Assembly (NCBI GenBank): GCA_963782885.1
Contig: CAWALL010000020.1
Coordinates: forward strand, 1-64,000
Reading direction: 5' to 3'
Length of the DNA stretch: 64,000 nt
Origin: DATAOG01 sp963782885
Lineage (GTDB): Bacteria; Pseudomonadota; Alphaproteobacteria; Geminicoccales; Geminicoccaceae
The position numbers and the translations under genes are program-made. Below are positions 8,216 through 16,011 of this stretch, piece by piece; positions within the stretch are counted from its first letter, which is position 1, and the number at the start of each line of letters is the position of its first letter. Below the pieces are notes generated by a model, which made no database searches, had not been told where the DNA came from, and saw only the letters and a list, made by a program, of their open reading frames with translations.

Positions 8216-10239
8216 TCAGATTGGTGTCGGCCCGCAGATCTCTGGCGGGCAATCTCCGACCACGTACGGTCGCATCATCTCGTGGTCCTCGTGCGAGAGG
8301 ATGTGGCAGTGCCAGACGTAGCGGATCGTCCCGTCGCCGCTCGTAGCGTGATTCGGCGGTAGGAACTGCATTTTGATGCGCGTCACCTGACCCGGGTACA
8401 TCACCACCGTGTCCTTGGGGGCTTGCTCCCACTTCGCCGCGCGCGTGAGTTCTCCGGCCAGGGCGAAACTACGGACGCTCTTGCCGACGCCAATGGCACC
8501 GCTGGCCTCGGGCTGAGGCACGTCCCGTAGGGCCGGAAGTTGAAGTTTTCTCGGTTCAGGATCTGGAAGGAGACCAGATGCAGATGGATCGGGTGCGCAT
8601 CCCCGGTCGTGTTGTAGACCTCCCAGATCTCGACATCTCCGAAACCCGGATTCTCGGTGACGTCCTCGAACCAGAGGCGCGAGTTCCGCTCGTTTGCACC
8701 ATCTGTGGTCATTGAGGTGCCCAACATCGGCTGCAAGCGGCCGAACTCGTCGAGCCCCTCGAACAGAAATAGCTGTTCTCGTGTTGTCCGGGTCCCCGGA
8801 CACCGTGAACGGGTTCCCGCCCCGGGCCAGGGTGGTATCCTCCCCGTCCCAATTGGGCGCGCTGTCGACCGTCTCACCCCGGATCTCGAACTTCATGACC
8901 CGGCCGGTGGTGTCCGGATTTGCGAGATCATCGGGCTCAATCGGGAAACCAGAAAACGGGGCGTCGGGGCCGTAGTTGTTGAGGTAAGCATCGGCACCGG
9001 TCCCGAGTCCGTCTTGGTTGAAGTCGACGACGATGTCATAGCGTTCGCCGGGGGCGATCAACAGCCCGAAGTCGCCATCGGGCAAGCTGGGAATCTGCGG
9101 TTTTCCCAGAAATCCGGCGTCGCTGCCGATCACGAAGAAGGGGAAAGTGGTCGGACTGCCAACCCCATTCGGTTGGTTCTGCAGCTTGAGCGCGTAGAAC
9201 CTGGAATCCGAGCCATTGAGCACACGGAAGCGGTAGAGGCTGGGGGTGACCTCGCAGCTTCGGCCAGATCTTGCCGTTGACCAGAATGAAGTCGCCGAAG
9301 AACTCCGCGACGATCGTCGGATCTGGCTTGGGACGTTCGAACGTGAGCGTGATCGGATCAGGGAGTTCGTCGGGTTCAGGCCGGTCACGTTCGTCGGGAT
9401 CGAACACTTCGCGCTCGTCCTCGAGATCTCGGCGTCGCTCGGGGCTCGCCGGCAGGAACAGGTGCCCGTTCTCCTCGAAGCAGCGATCCTGGATCGCGAG
9501 CCCGATCTCGAAGGTTCCGCTCGGCAGAATTCGCGCTGATCAGGCCCTGCTCGTTATCGTCCCGCAGCAGGTAGAAGCCCGCGAGTCCGCCGTAGACGTT
9601 GAGCCGGGTGATACCGAGCGAGTGGTCGTGATACCAGAGTGTCCCCGCCTCCTGGGCGTTGTCGTAATGGTAGGTCTGCTTGACGAACTGCGGCCCGGTC
9701 TGGCTGAAGCCTTGGGTAAACCAGGCTTCGGGCAGGCCGTCGCTCGCCGACTCGTTGCGCCCGCCATGCAGATGCGTGACGAGCGAGATCCGATCGGCCG
9801 GCCCGACCGGATCTTCCCGGTGCACGGTCGTATCGACGGGTAGGAACGACCTCGCCGGAACCTTGTTGACCCACCGTACGTCCACGTCCTGGCCGCTCTT
9901 GGCGACGAAGGTCGGCCCGAGGTAGGTCACGCGCCCGCCCTTCAAACCATAACCGTACACCAACGTATTTCGGCGCCCGCCGCCCGGATTCACGAGGCCA
10001 AGGTTTTGGTTGGTTTGCCGGATCTCCATCTCGAACGTGCCGCCACTGGTCGCGTCGATCACCGGCGGTATCGGCAAGTCGCTCGCGAACTGCGGCTGCG
10101 TGGTCGGATCGAGCCGTTCGCAGGCGGCGTACACCCACCTTGCGGTCGTGCTCGACAGGACGAAGCCGGCGACACCGGCCGCGGTGCCTTCGAGAAATCG
10201 GCGGCGGGTGACGTGGGGATGAATGTGTCGTGTAGACAT
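8216..10239 (-). pseudogene. Multicopper oxidase, broken by four frameshifts
   Basis: Reads as a periplasmic multicopper oxidase of about 670 aa if four frameshifts are repaired. A twin-arginine signal (TRRRFLEGTAAGVAGFVLS) starts at the ATG at 10239, which has AGAGGAGTGC upstream. All copper sites remain: THLHGG, WYHDHS, HPIHLHL and HCHILSHEDHEMM. The apparent lesions are one extra base near 9528, one extra near 9254, one missing near 8780 and one indel near 8530. Between them the sequence stays well conserved. This means either very recent decay or sequencing errors. The next genes upstream encode a DsbA-like protein and exported proteins. Confidence 0.85.
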
Positions 10240-10389
10240 TGCAAAGCACTCCTCTTGTTTGTTTCAATCCAATCCTGCGGGCGCAGATGACGCCTAAGTT
10301 GCGCACCGCTCAACGCGATCTAGGGTGCTTCACTCAATTTCACGTCTCGAGGTGGCATTACCGCACGCGGCGCGGCCGCCCGCGCCGCC

Positions 10390-11169
10390 TCAGTCTCCTT
10401 CAGGCTTCCGCGGTGCTGCCGTCGAGCGCGCGTCGGCGATGGCGCTCTCCATCTCCGCGAGCGGTTTGGCGCCGACCAGCACGGCGTCCCCGATGACGAA
10501 GGTTGGCGTTCCGGTAACCCCGATCGCACGAGCCAGCTGAATGTTCCTGTCGACGCTCTCTTTAATGGCGGAGTCCTTCATGTCGGCGCGCATACGGTCA
10601 ACATCGACGCCAGCCTCGCGCGCGATCTGGACAACGCCGTCCTCAGCCAGCCGGCCCTCGGCCTTCAGCAACGCGTCGTGGAACGCGGTATAGAGCTGCG
10701 GGCTCTGACGACGGGCGGCGAGCGCCGCCTGCGCCGCGTAGCGTGACGACGGGGCGAGGGTCGGGAACTCCTTGTAAACGAAGCGAACATCGGGATTTTT
10801 CTGCAGCAGCTCCGTCACCATCGGCCCGGCGGCACGGCAATAGGGGCAGTTGTAGTCGAAGAACTCGACCACCGTGACTGCCCCCTGAAGATTGCCCCCG
10901 ACCGGGCTCATCGGGTCAGCGAGCAGCTCGTCCTTGTGCTCTTGCAAGGCCTGGGCAGTTCTCGCGGCCGCCTCTTCGGCCTGGCGCGCCTGAAGCGCCC
11001 GACTCGCCTCGGCGAGGACTTCCGGGTGCTCGAGCAGGTACGCGCGCACGATCTCCCCGACGCGCTCCTCCTGCTGGGCGGTGAAGGGCGGGTCCTGGGC
11101 CGTAACTGCAGAGGCCGAACCCAGCAGCAGAGCTGCTGCGAGGCCGGCGCCGAAGATATTCTTGATCAT
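10390..11169 (-). CDS. DsbA/Com1-like periplasmic thiol oxidoreductase
   Basis: 259 aa. Layout: signal peptide 1-24 (ends SAVTAQ), an N-terminal helical region with coiled-coil character (EEAAARTAQALQEHKDEL), then a DsbA domain with VVEFFDYNCPYCRAAGP (active site CPYC) and the cis-Pro loop GVTGTPTFVIG. Such proteins form or isomerise disulfides in exported proteins. The frame is open upstream to 11217, but the ATG at 11169 has AGGAGACGAC and begins the signal peptide. The exported Cys-rich protein encoded just upstream is a plausible client. Confidence 0.9.
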   Translation of the reverse strand: MIKNIFGAGLAAALLLGSASAVTAQDPPFTAQQEERVGEIVRAYLLEHPEVLAEASRALQARQAEEAAARTAQALQEHKDELLADPMSPVGGNLQGAVTVVEFFDYNCPYCRAAGPMVTELLQKNPDVRFVYKEFPTLAPSSRYAAQAALAARRQSPQLYTAFHDALLKAEGRLAEDGVVQIAREAGVDVDRMRADMKDSAIKESVDRNIQLARAIGVTGTPTFVIGDAVLVGAKPLAEMESAIADARSTAAPRKPEGD

Positions 11170-11279
11170 GTCGTCTCCTCTCGTGTCTTGGGCTTCGCTG
11201 GCGCGTGCCGGGATCATCGCTCTTTATGGAGGAGCGCACCGGGGCCATCCCTTGAGGCGAGATGCGCCCCGATGCGCCA

Positions 11280-11309
11280 AGCAGTCCGCGCGCGAAGGCG
11301 CGGACTGCT
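11280..11309. terminator. Strong 12-bp hairpin after the exported-protein gene
   Basis: AGCAGTCCGCGC (11280-11291) pairs perfectly with GCGCGGACTGCT (11298-11309) around a 6-base loop. It lies between the 3' end of the broken exported-protein gene (11326) and the DsbA-like gene. No T-run follows on either strand, so it may be a weak terminator or an mRNA-stabilising hairpin. Confidence 0.45.
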
Positions 11310-11325
11310 CTAGCTGCCTCATGCA

Positions 11326-11914
11326 TCACGGAAACAGCGCCGCGCAGCTGCCGCCCTTGCCCGCAAACACAACGTCACTCGTCGGGCCGCAGGTCGTCTC
11401 GTCGAGAGGAGTCTGGCCCGTGGAACTGCACTCTTCACCCACAGCCGAGGTGGTCGTGCACAGCGTGAAGTCCGCGCCGCTGCCAGCGTTCCAGGAGATC
11501 AGCTTCGCCGTCTGACCACCTGGACAGCTCGTGAGCGGGTTGTCTCCCTCCCCGCAGAGCCCGTCGTTGAACAAGATATCGAGCGTAACGGTGCTGCGCA
11601 CACGGCCGTTCTTCGGCTCGAGGGTCGCGCCTGAATGAGCGTCTACAGTGTGGACTGCTTTTTCACATCGGCGGGGCAATTGCCGCCGCGGTTCACGCAG
11701 GCGCAGTTCGCGTCCACCGTGGCGCTGCCCTCGACGAGATGTTGGTGCCACCCAACCCACTTACGTCGACGTGACACCAAACGGATCGGTAGTGCACGAG
11801 AAGTCCTTGACTTAAAGCTGCTCGGGCATCGCCCGCCCCGAACAGCGTTCCCGCCAGCCCCGCCGCGAGCGCGATGGCGGCCAGCTTGGCTTGATTTCGG
11901 ATGGTTGGAGACAT
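11326..11914 (-). pseudogene. Exported Cys-rich protein, broken by two frameshifts
   Basis: Starts at the ATG at 11914 with a good signal peptide (RNQAKLAAIALAAGLAGTL, cleavage after ARA). The frame then shifts near 11745 and near 11640. The repaired product of about 190 aa contains VEGSATVDANCACVNRGGN, then LEPKNGRVRSTVTLDI and a Cys-rich C-terminal half. The pattern of a short beta-domain with a CVNxGGN motif and a later KNG motif resembles exported hypothetical proteins I recall from actinobacteria, but I cannot name a family. The N-terminus is related to that of the gene at 12291. Confidence 0.6.
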
Positions 11915-12005
11915 AACATCCCCCCTCTCGGGTCGACCGACCCGGGTTCTGCAAGTGGTTGAAAAACTTCGTCACGGCTGCCACCGTGACGGGTGGTGTT
12001 CAGAG
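11915..12005 (-). promoter_or_regulatory. Candidate structured 5' leader, copy A
   Basis: Leader of the exported-protein gene. It shares a core with copy B at 12292-12380: GGTGGCAGCCGTGACGA, then AGTTTTTCAACCA. A hairpin can form at 11970-11991 (CGTCACGG/CCGTGACG). A second hairpin (CGGGTC/GACCCG, 11929-11944) sits just before the G-rich ribosome-binding site. In copy B that second hairpin has different bases but still pairs, which suggests the structure matters. The class is unknown. Confidence 0.45.
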
Positions 12006-12044
12006 GTCGTGGATCTCGGCAATCAAGGGCATCACCTCCTTCCG

Positions 12045-12073
12045 CGGCGTCCCTCAGGGACGCCGTTTTCTTC
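12045..12073 (+). terminator. Hairpin followed by a T-rich tract
   Basis: CGGCGTCCC (12045-12053) and GGGACGCCG (12057-12065) form a perfect 9-bp stem with a TCA loop, followed on the plus strand by TTTTCTTC. It has the form of an intrinsic terminator pointing in the plus direction, although no plus-strand gene precedes it. On the minus strand it lies just after the stop of the small exported-protein gene and may separate it from the next one. Confidence 0.5.
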
Positions 12074-12078
12074 GCCTG

Positions 12079-12291
12079 TCACTTGGGCGAGTTGCCGGGC
12101 GTCGAGGCCGGTGGCTGCTTCTCGCCACCGCCACCACCTCCGCCCGCGGTCGTGGGCGGGTTGTTGGAATTGTTGCCGTCGTTGTTATCGGCAAACGCAG
12201 GGGCGATGGCCAACAACGACAGCAGTGCGGCCATGAGCGCGCCGAGCGAGATGCGGGTCAGCTTGGCTTGATTTCGGAGTTGGGACGACAT
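12079..12291 (-). CDS. Small exported low-complexity protein
   Basis: 70 aa. The signal peptide (RNQAKLTRISLGALMAALL, cleavage after FADN or AFA) is followed by about 35 residues rich in Asn, Gly, Pro and Ser (DNNDGNNSNN, then seven Gly). No domain is recognised. The N-terminal RNQAKL and the 5' leader are shared with the broken gene at 11914, so the two 5' ends arose by duplication. The start has a GGACGGAGGG site. It may be the end product or a truncated relative of the neighbour. Confidence 0.6.
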   Translation of the reverse strand: MSSQLRNQAKLTRISLGALMAALLSLLAIAPAFADNNDGNNSNNPPTTAGGGGGGGEKQPPASTPGNSPK

Positions 12292-12380
12292 AATGCCCTC
12301 CGTCCAGGTTCCAACCTTGGCTACAAATGGTTGAAAACTGTCGTCACGGCTGCCACCTTAGAGGTGGTACTCAAGGTCGA
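12292..12380 (-). promoter_or_regulatory. Candidate structured 5' leader, copy B
   Basis: Contains a CCACCT/AGGTGG hairpin (12353-12367), the shared core GGTGGCAGCCGTGACGA with AGTTTTCAACCA, and a second hairpin (CCAAGGTT/AACCTGG with one bulge, 12304-12320) next to the GGACGGAGGG ribosome-binding site. It lies downstream of a strong promoter at 12482-12509, giving a leader of about 185 bases. Confidence 0.45.
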
Positions 12381-12481
12381 GATCGACCACAATCACGGAC
12401 ACCACCCCCTTCCCGAGCCCTGCTTGATGACTTTAGTCAGCGCGCGAGATTTACAAGTTATACCAGTACTAGATGGAAATA

Positions 12482-12509
12482 ACTATACACGTGTTCTGTA
12501 CGGTGTCAA
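12482..12509 (-). promoter_or_regulatory. Strong sigma-70 type promoter
   Basis: On the minus strand TTGACA, a 16-base spacer and TATAGT. This is a near-consensus promoter in an unusually AT-rich patch (about 12430-12560). It points at the leader and gene for the small exported protein at 12291. The remaining 240 bases up to the ABC ATPase gene hold no gene I can support. Confidence 0.65.
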
Positions 12510-12747
12510 TTCTATATACCGGAAACTGGAAGTTACGCCTCGATCGAAAACTCGTGATACTTGTGGTCTCATCCAGGAACTCAGGTTGGGCGCTTGGTCT
12601 TCGAGTGACCGCAGCGCCCGAGCTGAATGGCGAGAGCACTTTGACGTCGTGACCGCCAAGCTCCGATCGCAGAAGCCGCCAAGCAAAGGCGTGGCGCCGC
12701 CAGACCGTGATCGTGGCCACGGGCGGAAGTCAGCGCGGCAGGAGCGG

Positions 12748-13530
12748 CTACGCCTCGGCGAGCGCGCGCATCGCCTCCTCGCGGATCAGCGCCAGCACCT
12801 CGCGCTTCAGTGCGACGAAGCGGGGCGCGGTCAGGACTTCGGGGCCGCGCGGCCGCGGGATGTCGACCGTGATCTCTTCTTTGATCCGGCCCGGGCGCGC
12901 GCTCATCACGTAGACCACGTCGCCGAGGAACAGCGCCTCGTCGATGTCGTGGGTGATGAACAGCACGGTCTTGTGGCTCTGCTCCCAGATCGCCAGCAGC
13001 AATTCCTGCATCAGCGACCGGGTCTGGCTGTCGAGCGCGCCGAACGGCTCGTCCATCAGCAGGATCTCGGGGTCGTTGGCGAGCGCCCGGGCGAGGGCCG
13101 TGCGCTGGCGCATGCCGCCCGAGAGCTGGTCGGGGTAGGCGTCCTCGAAGCCCTCGAGGCCGACCTCGCGAATCAGGCGATCGGCGATCCGGCGGCGCTC
13201 GGCCGCGGGCGTGCCCTTGAGCTCGGGCCCGAACTCGACGTTGCGGCGCACGGTCAGCCAGGGGAACAGCGTGTAGCTCTGGAACACCATGCCGCGCTCG
13301 GCCGAGGGGCCGGTGATCGGCCGGCCGTCGAGGGTGATCCGGCCACAGGTCGCCTCGGCGAGGCCCGCGACCAGGCGGAGCAGGGTCGACTTGCCGCAGC
13401 CCGACGGGCCGACGATGCAGGACAGCTCCCGGTCGGGGATCGCGAGCGAGATGTCCTCGAGCGCGGTCACCGTCCGCCCCTTGCGGCCGGCGAAGCGGAC
13501 CGTCACGCCCTCGATCCGGAGCTTGCTCAA
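12748..13530 (-). CDS. ABC transporter ATP-binding protein (nitrate/sulfonate/taurine type)
   Basis: 260 aa. Walker A GPSGCGKST, Q-loop MVFQSYTLFPW, signature LSGGMRQR, Walker B ILLMDEPFGALD and the H-loop THDIDEA are all intact. The closest families are SsuB, TauB and NrtD, which energise import of sulfonates, taurine, nitrate or pyrimidine precursors. It follows the permease gene by 16 bases, so they share a transcript. The substrate depends on the binding protein encoded at 16986, which is separated from this pair by repeats. Confidence 0.92.
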   Translation of the reverse strand: MSKLRIEGVTVRFAGRKGRTVTALEDISLAIPDRELSCIVGPSGCGKSTLLRLVAGLAEATCGRITLDGRPITGPSAERGMVFQSYTLFPWLTVRRNVEFGPELKGTPAAERRRIADRLIREVGLEGFEDAYPDQLSGGMRQRTALARALANDPEILLMDEPFGALDSQTRSLMQELLLAIWEQSHKTVLFITHDIDEALFLGDVVYVMSARPGRIKEEITVDIPRPRGPEVLTAPRFVALKREVLALIREEAMRALAEA

Positions 13531-13546
13531 GGTCTCGCCCGCCGCT

Positions 13547-14335
13547 TCAGAAGGTCGCCGACCAGGGCAGCAGCCAGCGGCGCAAGAGCTTGAACAGCTG
13601 ATCGGTAATGAGGCCCAGAATCCCGATCGTGACGATGCCGAGGATGATCACGTCGGTGAACAGGCCGCGCATCGCGTTCAGGATCATGTAGCCGAGGCCG
13701 GAGTTGGCGGCGACCAGCTCGGCGACCACGAGGTAGGTCCAGGCCCAGCCCATCGTGACCCTGAGGTTGTCCATCACGCCCGGCAGGCAGGCCGGGAACA
13801 GGACCCGGGTCACGACCTGGCGGCGGGTGGCGCCCAGCGTGTAGGAGACGTCGATCAGGTCCTTCGAGACCCGGCCCGAGACATCGGCGATCAGGATCAG
13901 CTGCTGGAAGAAGGTGCCGAGAAAGATGACCGCGATCTTCTGCTCGATGCCGATCCCGATCCAGAGGATCAGGAGCGGGATCATGGCCGAGACCGGCAGG
14001 TAGCGCATGAAGCCCGTGATCGGCTCGATGAACGCCTCGACCACCCGGAAGCTGCCCATCAGGATGCCGAGCGGCACGGCGAAGACCGAAGCGAGCAGGA
14101 AGCCCGAGAAGATCACGGTCACGCTCGAGCGGATGTGGCCGAGCAGCGTGCCGGACTTCAGGAGCTTCCAGCCGGCGAGCAGGACCTGGTGCGGCGGCGC
14201 CAGGAAGTCGGTGCGCACGATGCCGCCGTAGGTGAGCCAGCACCAGAGGCCGAGCACCAGCGCGCCGGCGAGGACGCCCAGGCCCGCGTGGAGCGCGCCT
14301 GGGATCTCGGTCTTGGGCGCGAAGACGCTCGGCAC
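13547..14335 (-). CDS. ABC transporter permease (SsuC/TauC type)
   Basis: About 262 aa with six or so membrane segments, for example LGVLAGALVLGLWCWLTYGG near the N-terminus. The permease motif for ATPase contact is SYTLGATRRQVVTRVLFP (the EAA loop). There is no ATG in the conserved part: the GTG at 14335 gives the usual length, while an ATG at 14443 would prepend a Pro/Gly-rich stretch derived from the adjacent repeats. No convincing ribosome-binding site is seen. The upstream repeats may have replaced the original gene start. Confidence 0.85.
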   Translation of the reverse strand: MPSVFAPKTEIPGALHAGLGVLAGALVLGLWCWLTYGGIVRTDFLAPPHQVLLAGWKLLKSGTLLGHIRSSVTVIFSGFLLASVFAVPLGILMGSFRVVEAFIEPITGFMRYLPVSAMIPLLILWIGIGIEQKIAVIFLGTFFQQLILIADVSGRVSKDLIDVSYTLGATRRQVVTRVLFPACLPGVMDNLRVTMGWAWTYLVVAELVAANSGLGYMILNAMRGLFTDVIILGIVTIGILGLITDQLFKLLRRWLLPWSATF

Positions 14336-14397
14336 GGTCAGGCCCGCGCCGGCATCAGACGGAGTGTCCGGCCATGGTCCGCGGCCAGCCCCGGCCA

Positions 14398-14570
14398 CCC
14401 GCGGCAACGCAGTACCCGGCCCCTGCCGGCCGCCACAAGGCAATGGCTGGCCCGACCACGGCGATCACCCGCTCCCCGACCCTACCGCCCGCCGCAACGC
14501 GGTACCGGATCCGGCCGCGCGACACAACGAGTGCCGACCCGGCCGCCCGGCACGACGAATGCCGGCCCCG
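14398..14570. repeat. Imperfect repeats of about 28 bp
   Basis: Five diverged units (about 14399, 14427, 14486, 14514 and 14541) share a pattern of GGCCGCC, then CAACG, then a TACCGGA or TGCCGA core. The last three are adjacent tandem units of 27-30 bp. They lie directly upstream of the permease gene start, in the repeat-rich gap within the transporter operon. Confidence 0.5.
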
Positions 14571-14680
14571 CGACGTGGCCTGCCGGGGGGTGCCGGGTGC
14601 GGCCGCGTCGGTCTGGCCCACGGCCAGGATCGGTTCGGGTGCCATCGCCCCCGACCCATCTACCTTGGCCGGGGAGTCCG

Positions 14681-14839
14681 TTAATCTTTCCTCAACCCAT
14701 CGGCTGCCAAGCTCTTCAGGCTCGATGATCCATGCGATCCTGGGAATCCGTCCGCCCACCAAAGGTGGGACGGGGAGTCCCACGGTCGCATGGACCAGGC
14801 GAAGCCAGAATGAACGCGCCATGGTTAACGATCGCTTGC
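14681..14839. repeat. Dispersed palindromic element, copy E1 (full)
   Basis: 159 bp. Left end TTAA-TCTTTCC-TCAA (14681-14695); right end TTAA-CGATCGC-TTGC (14825-14839). The central palindrome has arms of about 34 bp (14727-14760 and 14764-14796) separated by AAA. The arms contain the family core GGTCCATGCGACCGTGGGA; the left arm differs at a few bases. It is intergenic. The same architecture occurs at 22269, 31865 and 58360. Confidence 0.85.
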
Positions 14840-15055
14840 TGGCGTGCCGGGCCCGGCGTTCGGCGGCTCGCCGTCGCTCGTTCGGCAGCTCGCCGGTTCG
14901 CCCGGAAGCTCGCTTGCCCGAACACGATCCGGCGAACGGTGCGGAGGCTGCGGGCGCCCCGGCGCCGCCGGCCCGCGGCGCTGCTCGTGACCAGGGCCAG
15001 GCCGGCCGTCGGCCGGGTGGCGCCGCCGAAGCGGGATGTTCGAGGCGCTCGTGGG

Positions 15056-15130
15056 TCAACCTTTCGTCGACCATCGGTCGCTAAGGCTTCGGTGTTCCGA
15101 TGGTCTATGCGACCGTGGGACTGCATGCGC
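15056..15130. repeat. Dispersed palindromic element, copy E2 (left half)
   Basis: Left end TCAA-CCTTTCG-TCGA (15056-15070) and a left arm GGTCTATGCGACCGTGGGA (15102-15120), with no matching right arm after it. It lies 217 bases after E1, and the element breaks off near 15130. Confidence 0.7.
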
Positions 15131-15246
15131 TGGAAAACAACGTCGACGCGCGGACTTCGAGGGGCGCGAACCCCCTTCCGGGCGAGAGTTGAGCGCCAGG
15201 CATCGGCGCTCCGGTCGGACCGGAGCGGCACGCGCGGCCCTGGCGG

Positions 15247-15930
15247 GTCTGGTTCCGATCGCGGCGCCAGCCGCGTGCGCTAGGCCGAGACGGCCTGTGG
15301 CACGGGGTTCAGATTCTCGCGGCGGCGGCCATAGCAGCCAAGCCGAGATGGCCCGCGGTACGGGCTTGGATGGGATTGTGGCGCCGGCCCACGTGCGCCA
15401 GGCCGAAATGACCTTTGGCGCGGGCTCGGATACTCGCGGCGGCGGCCATAGCAGCGCCATAGCAGCGAAGCCGAGATGGCCCGCGGTACGGGCTTGGATG
15501 CGATCGCGGCGCCAGCCGCGCGCACCAGGCCGAGACGGCCTGTGGCGCCGGCTTCGAAGCCGATCGCGGCGCCAGCCGCGTGCACCCATCCGAGACGGCC
15601 TGTGGCACGGGCTTCGGACCCGATCGTGGCGCCAGCCGCGCACGCCGGCCCGAGATGGTCCGTGGCGGGGTTGGAATCCGATTGCGACATCGCCCCGTGC
15701 ATCGGGCTGAGATGGCCCGTGGCAAGGGTTCGGATCCGATCGCCGCGCCGGCCACGTGCGCCCGGTCGAGATGGCCCTTGGCACGGGTTCGGATCGCCGC
15801 GGCGCGGGCCACATGCGCCAGCCGGAGATGGCCTGCGGCAGGGGTCTGGTTCCGATCGCGGCGCCAGCCAAGCGCACCCGGCCACGACCGGTCGTGGCCG
15901 GGTTCGGCTCCGATCGTGGCCCCGGACCGG
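15247..15930. repeat. Tandem array of about 58-bp imperfect repeats
   Basis: About ten to eleven units of 57-61 bp (one is about 69). Each has GAGATGGCC or GAGACGGCC followed by GTGGCACGGG, a GGATCCGATCG-like segment and GGCGCCAGCCGCG. Anchors fall near 15286, 15343, 15403, 15472, 15530, 15591, 15650, 15708, 15768 and 15825. Units differ by scattered substitutions throughout, with no split into constant repeat and variable spacer, so it is not CRISPR. Frames stay open on the minus strand only because of high GC; I do not consider it coding. Confidence 0.8.
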
Positions 15931-16011
15931 ACCGCCGAGCCGGCCGCAGCCCGGACATGATCGCCATCGGATGCCCGGGCGCGGCGGCAGATCTGTGACC
16001 CGCGGCCCGGT

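Noticed and set aside
11915..12380. Leaders as a known GEMM (cyclic di-GMP) riboswitch
   Set aside because: The conserved tetraloop, receptor and ligand-binding bases of that class could not be found; only the role upstream of exported proteins is similar.
12469..12720. 83-residue minus-strand open frame in the AT-rich patch
   Set aside because: It covers the promoter of the small exported-protein gene, has no ribosome-binding site and no recognisable protein features.
15247..15930. CRISPR array
   Set aside because: Units are regularly spaced, but variation is spread over the whole unit; there is no constant repeat alternating with unique spacers, and no cas gene is present.
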